Assembly (NCBI GenBank): GCA_035518775.1
Contig: DATIXH010000464.1
Span: 1-9,260, forward strand
Reading direction: 5' to 3'
DNA from: JBGPEQ01 sp035518775
GTDB lineage: Bacteria; Pseudomonadota; Alphaproteobacteria; Dongiales; Dongiaceae
Length of the DNA stretch: 9,260 nt
Both the position numbers and the translations under genes were made by a program. Below are positions 8,268 to 9,260 of the stretch, in pieces; the stretch's first letter is position 1, and the number at the start of each line of letters is the position of its first letter. The notes under the pieces are model-generated. The model saw nothing but the letters and a program-made list of their open reading frames with translations. It had not been told where the DNA came from and did not search any database.

Positions 8268-8333
8268 GGGCGGCCACGTGGGGCCGCCCCTACATCGTTC
8301 CTTCTTGTCGGGGCGACTCCACGTCGTCGCCCC
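8268..8333. repeat. Pair of related hairpins (REP-like) between amidase and ABC ATPase genes
   Basis: There are two perfect 8-base stems: 8268-8275 with 8282-8289 (GGGCGGCC/GGCCGCCC, 6-base loop), and 8310-8317 with 8326-8333 (GGGGCGAC/GTCGCCCC, 8-base loop). Read on the minus strand the two units resemble each other (GGGGCGRC, then ACGTGG, then CGCCC), as in tandem repetitive extragenic palindromes. Neither is followed by a U tract in the direction of transcription, so a simple intrinsic terminator is unlikely. Roles as an mRNA stabiliser or attenuator inside the operon are possible. Confidence 0.55.
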
Positions 8334-8339
8334 AGTCTT

Positions 8340-9260
8340 TCATTCAAGAACCACCCGCGGGAAATACATCGAGACCACCCAGTTCGGCTGGTCCACGATC
8401 TCGCTGATGCGCAGGTCGGCGCAGACGCTGCAGAGCATGTAGGCCTCGACTGGCTTCATGTTGAAGCGCTTCGCCAGCAGCTCGACCATGCCGCTGACGG
8501 CCGCGCGCGCTCCTTCCCAGAGATCGGGGCCGATGCCCGTCGTCACCTCGTAGCCTTTGGTGTCGAAGTGCCGGCTCACCGGGCCCGCAGTCGTGAAGCG
8601 CGGGAACTTCAGGTTGGCGCCCTTCACGAGCTCGAACCTCGCGGCCAGCGACATCGGGCTCTCGATCGCCGTGCCGCAGATCTCGCCGTCGCCCTGCGCG
8701 GCGTGCGTGTCGCCGACGGAGAACAGCCCGCCCTTCACCTCGACGGGCAGATAGAGCTCCGTGCCCGCGCTCATGTCGCGGATGTCCATGTTGCCGCCCA
8801 CCCGGCGCGGCGGCACGATGCTGTGCTGTCCCGGCTCGGCCGGCGCCAGGCCGATGGTGCCGCAGAACGGCTTCAGCGGCACGCGCCCGCCCGGGCCGTA
8901 CATCGCCGGCGTCAGCGCCTGGGCGTCGTACTTCCAGATATGCAGCGCCGGCTCCTTGAACTGGTCGGCCAGGAGGCCGAAGCCCGGGATGTTGGCCGTC
9001 CAGCCCCAGCCCGACGGCGCGAACGACAGCAGGGTCACCTTGATGGCGTCGCCCGGCTCGGCGCCATCGACATAGACCGGCCCGGCCACCGGGTTCACCC
9101 GCGAGAAGTCGAGCTTGGGCACGTCCGCCACCACGGAGGTCTGCGTGATCTGCCCGGCCGAGGCATCCATCGGATGGAACTCGATGGTCTCGCCCGGCGT
9201 GGCCTGCACCACCGGCTTGTTGGCGTTGTTCCAGCCGAAGTGGCACTGGTTCTGGTGGAT
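8340..9260 (-). CDS. Acetamidase/formamidase family protein (FmdA/AmdA), 5' end beyond window
   Basis: The product hydrolyses short amides to ammonia and the carboxylate, in the cytoplasm. 306 residues are visible, open at base 9260. Because the family is about 310-ish residues long, only a few N-terminal residues should be missing. Family landmarks by visible residue: CHFGWNNANKPV near 6-17, PGETIEF (22-28), GGNMDIRD (145-152), the hallmark GDTHAAQGDGE (173-183) and GTAIESP after it. In-frame GTG codons at 9212 and 9209 are not the start, because the conserved N-terminal strand continues upstream. It is followed on the same strand by two Dpp/Opp-type ATPases, suggesting an operon for uptake and hydrolysis of an amide-containing compound. 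The exact substrate is not predictable. Confidence 0.9.
   Translation of the reverse strand: MHQNQCHFGWNNANKPVVQATPGETIEFHPMDASAGQITQTSVVADVPKLDFSRVNPVAGPVYVDGAEPGDAIKVTLLSFAPSGWGWTANIPGFGLLADQFKEPALHIWKYDAQALTPAMYGPGGRVPLKPFCGTIGLAPAEPGQHSIVPPRRVGGNMDIRDMSAGTELYLPVEVKGGLFSVGDTHAAQGDGEICGTAIESPMSLAARFELVKGANLKFPRFTTAGPVSRHFDTKGYEVTTGIGPDLWEGARAAVSGMVELLAKRFNMKPVEAYMLCSVCADLRISEIVDQPNWVVSMYFPRVVLE

Overview
The window is GC-rich, with dense genes and short intergenic gaps. The gene families suggest an alphaproteobacterial chromosome: a YggT/DUF167/FolD cluster, an NnrU-family protein, and repeats of the 'CCCGCGAAAGCGGG' type. Order- or genus-level placement is only a guess, with a Rhodospirillales-like organism fitting best.

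Left edge (1-823, minus strand): the first 216 codons of a phage-type tyrosine recombinase run off the window at base 1. Its start lies about 100 bases past the 3' end of an intact tRNA-Ala(CGC), and both are on the minus strand. This is the classic layout of an element integrated at a tRNA 3' end, so the island or prophage should continue to the left of the window. The integrase leader contains an inverted repeat whose 3' arm covers part of its own Shine-Dalgarno sequence.

Housekeeping block (938-4494): on the plus strand, a YggT-family membrane protein, a DUF167 (YggU-like) protein and folD are packed tightly, the last two overlapping as ATGA. An NnrU-family membrane protein follows. It converges with argG on the minus strand, with an 18-base gap between stop codons.

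Middle (4609-6131): two small hydrophobic proteins of 72 and 70 residues sit in tandem on the minus strand. They are recognisably paralogous (R-[VI]-LRKAG and WPAL motifs). Divergent from them is a zinc-dependent alcohol dehydrogenase. The 81-base divergent region holds a candidate minus-strand promoter and a small palindrome near its predicted start point.

Right part (6132-9260, minus strand): a convergent gap holds a dispersed-repeat-type long inverted repeat. An apparent operon then reads right to left: acetamidase/formamidase (5' end beyond the window), then two Dpp/Opp-type ABC ATPases that overlap by GTGA. The permease and binding-protein genes are not in the window and would be expected upstream, to the right. 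The context suggests uptake of an amide or short peptide coupled to amide hydrolysis, which is inference. Two related hairpins lie between the amidase and the first ATPase.

No CRISPR array, transposase or obvious defence system is visible. The most promising lead is the recombinase/tRNA boundary, because the element it belongs to lies mostly outside the window.
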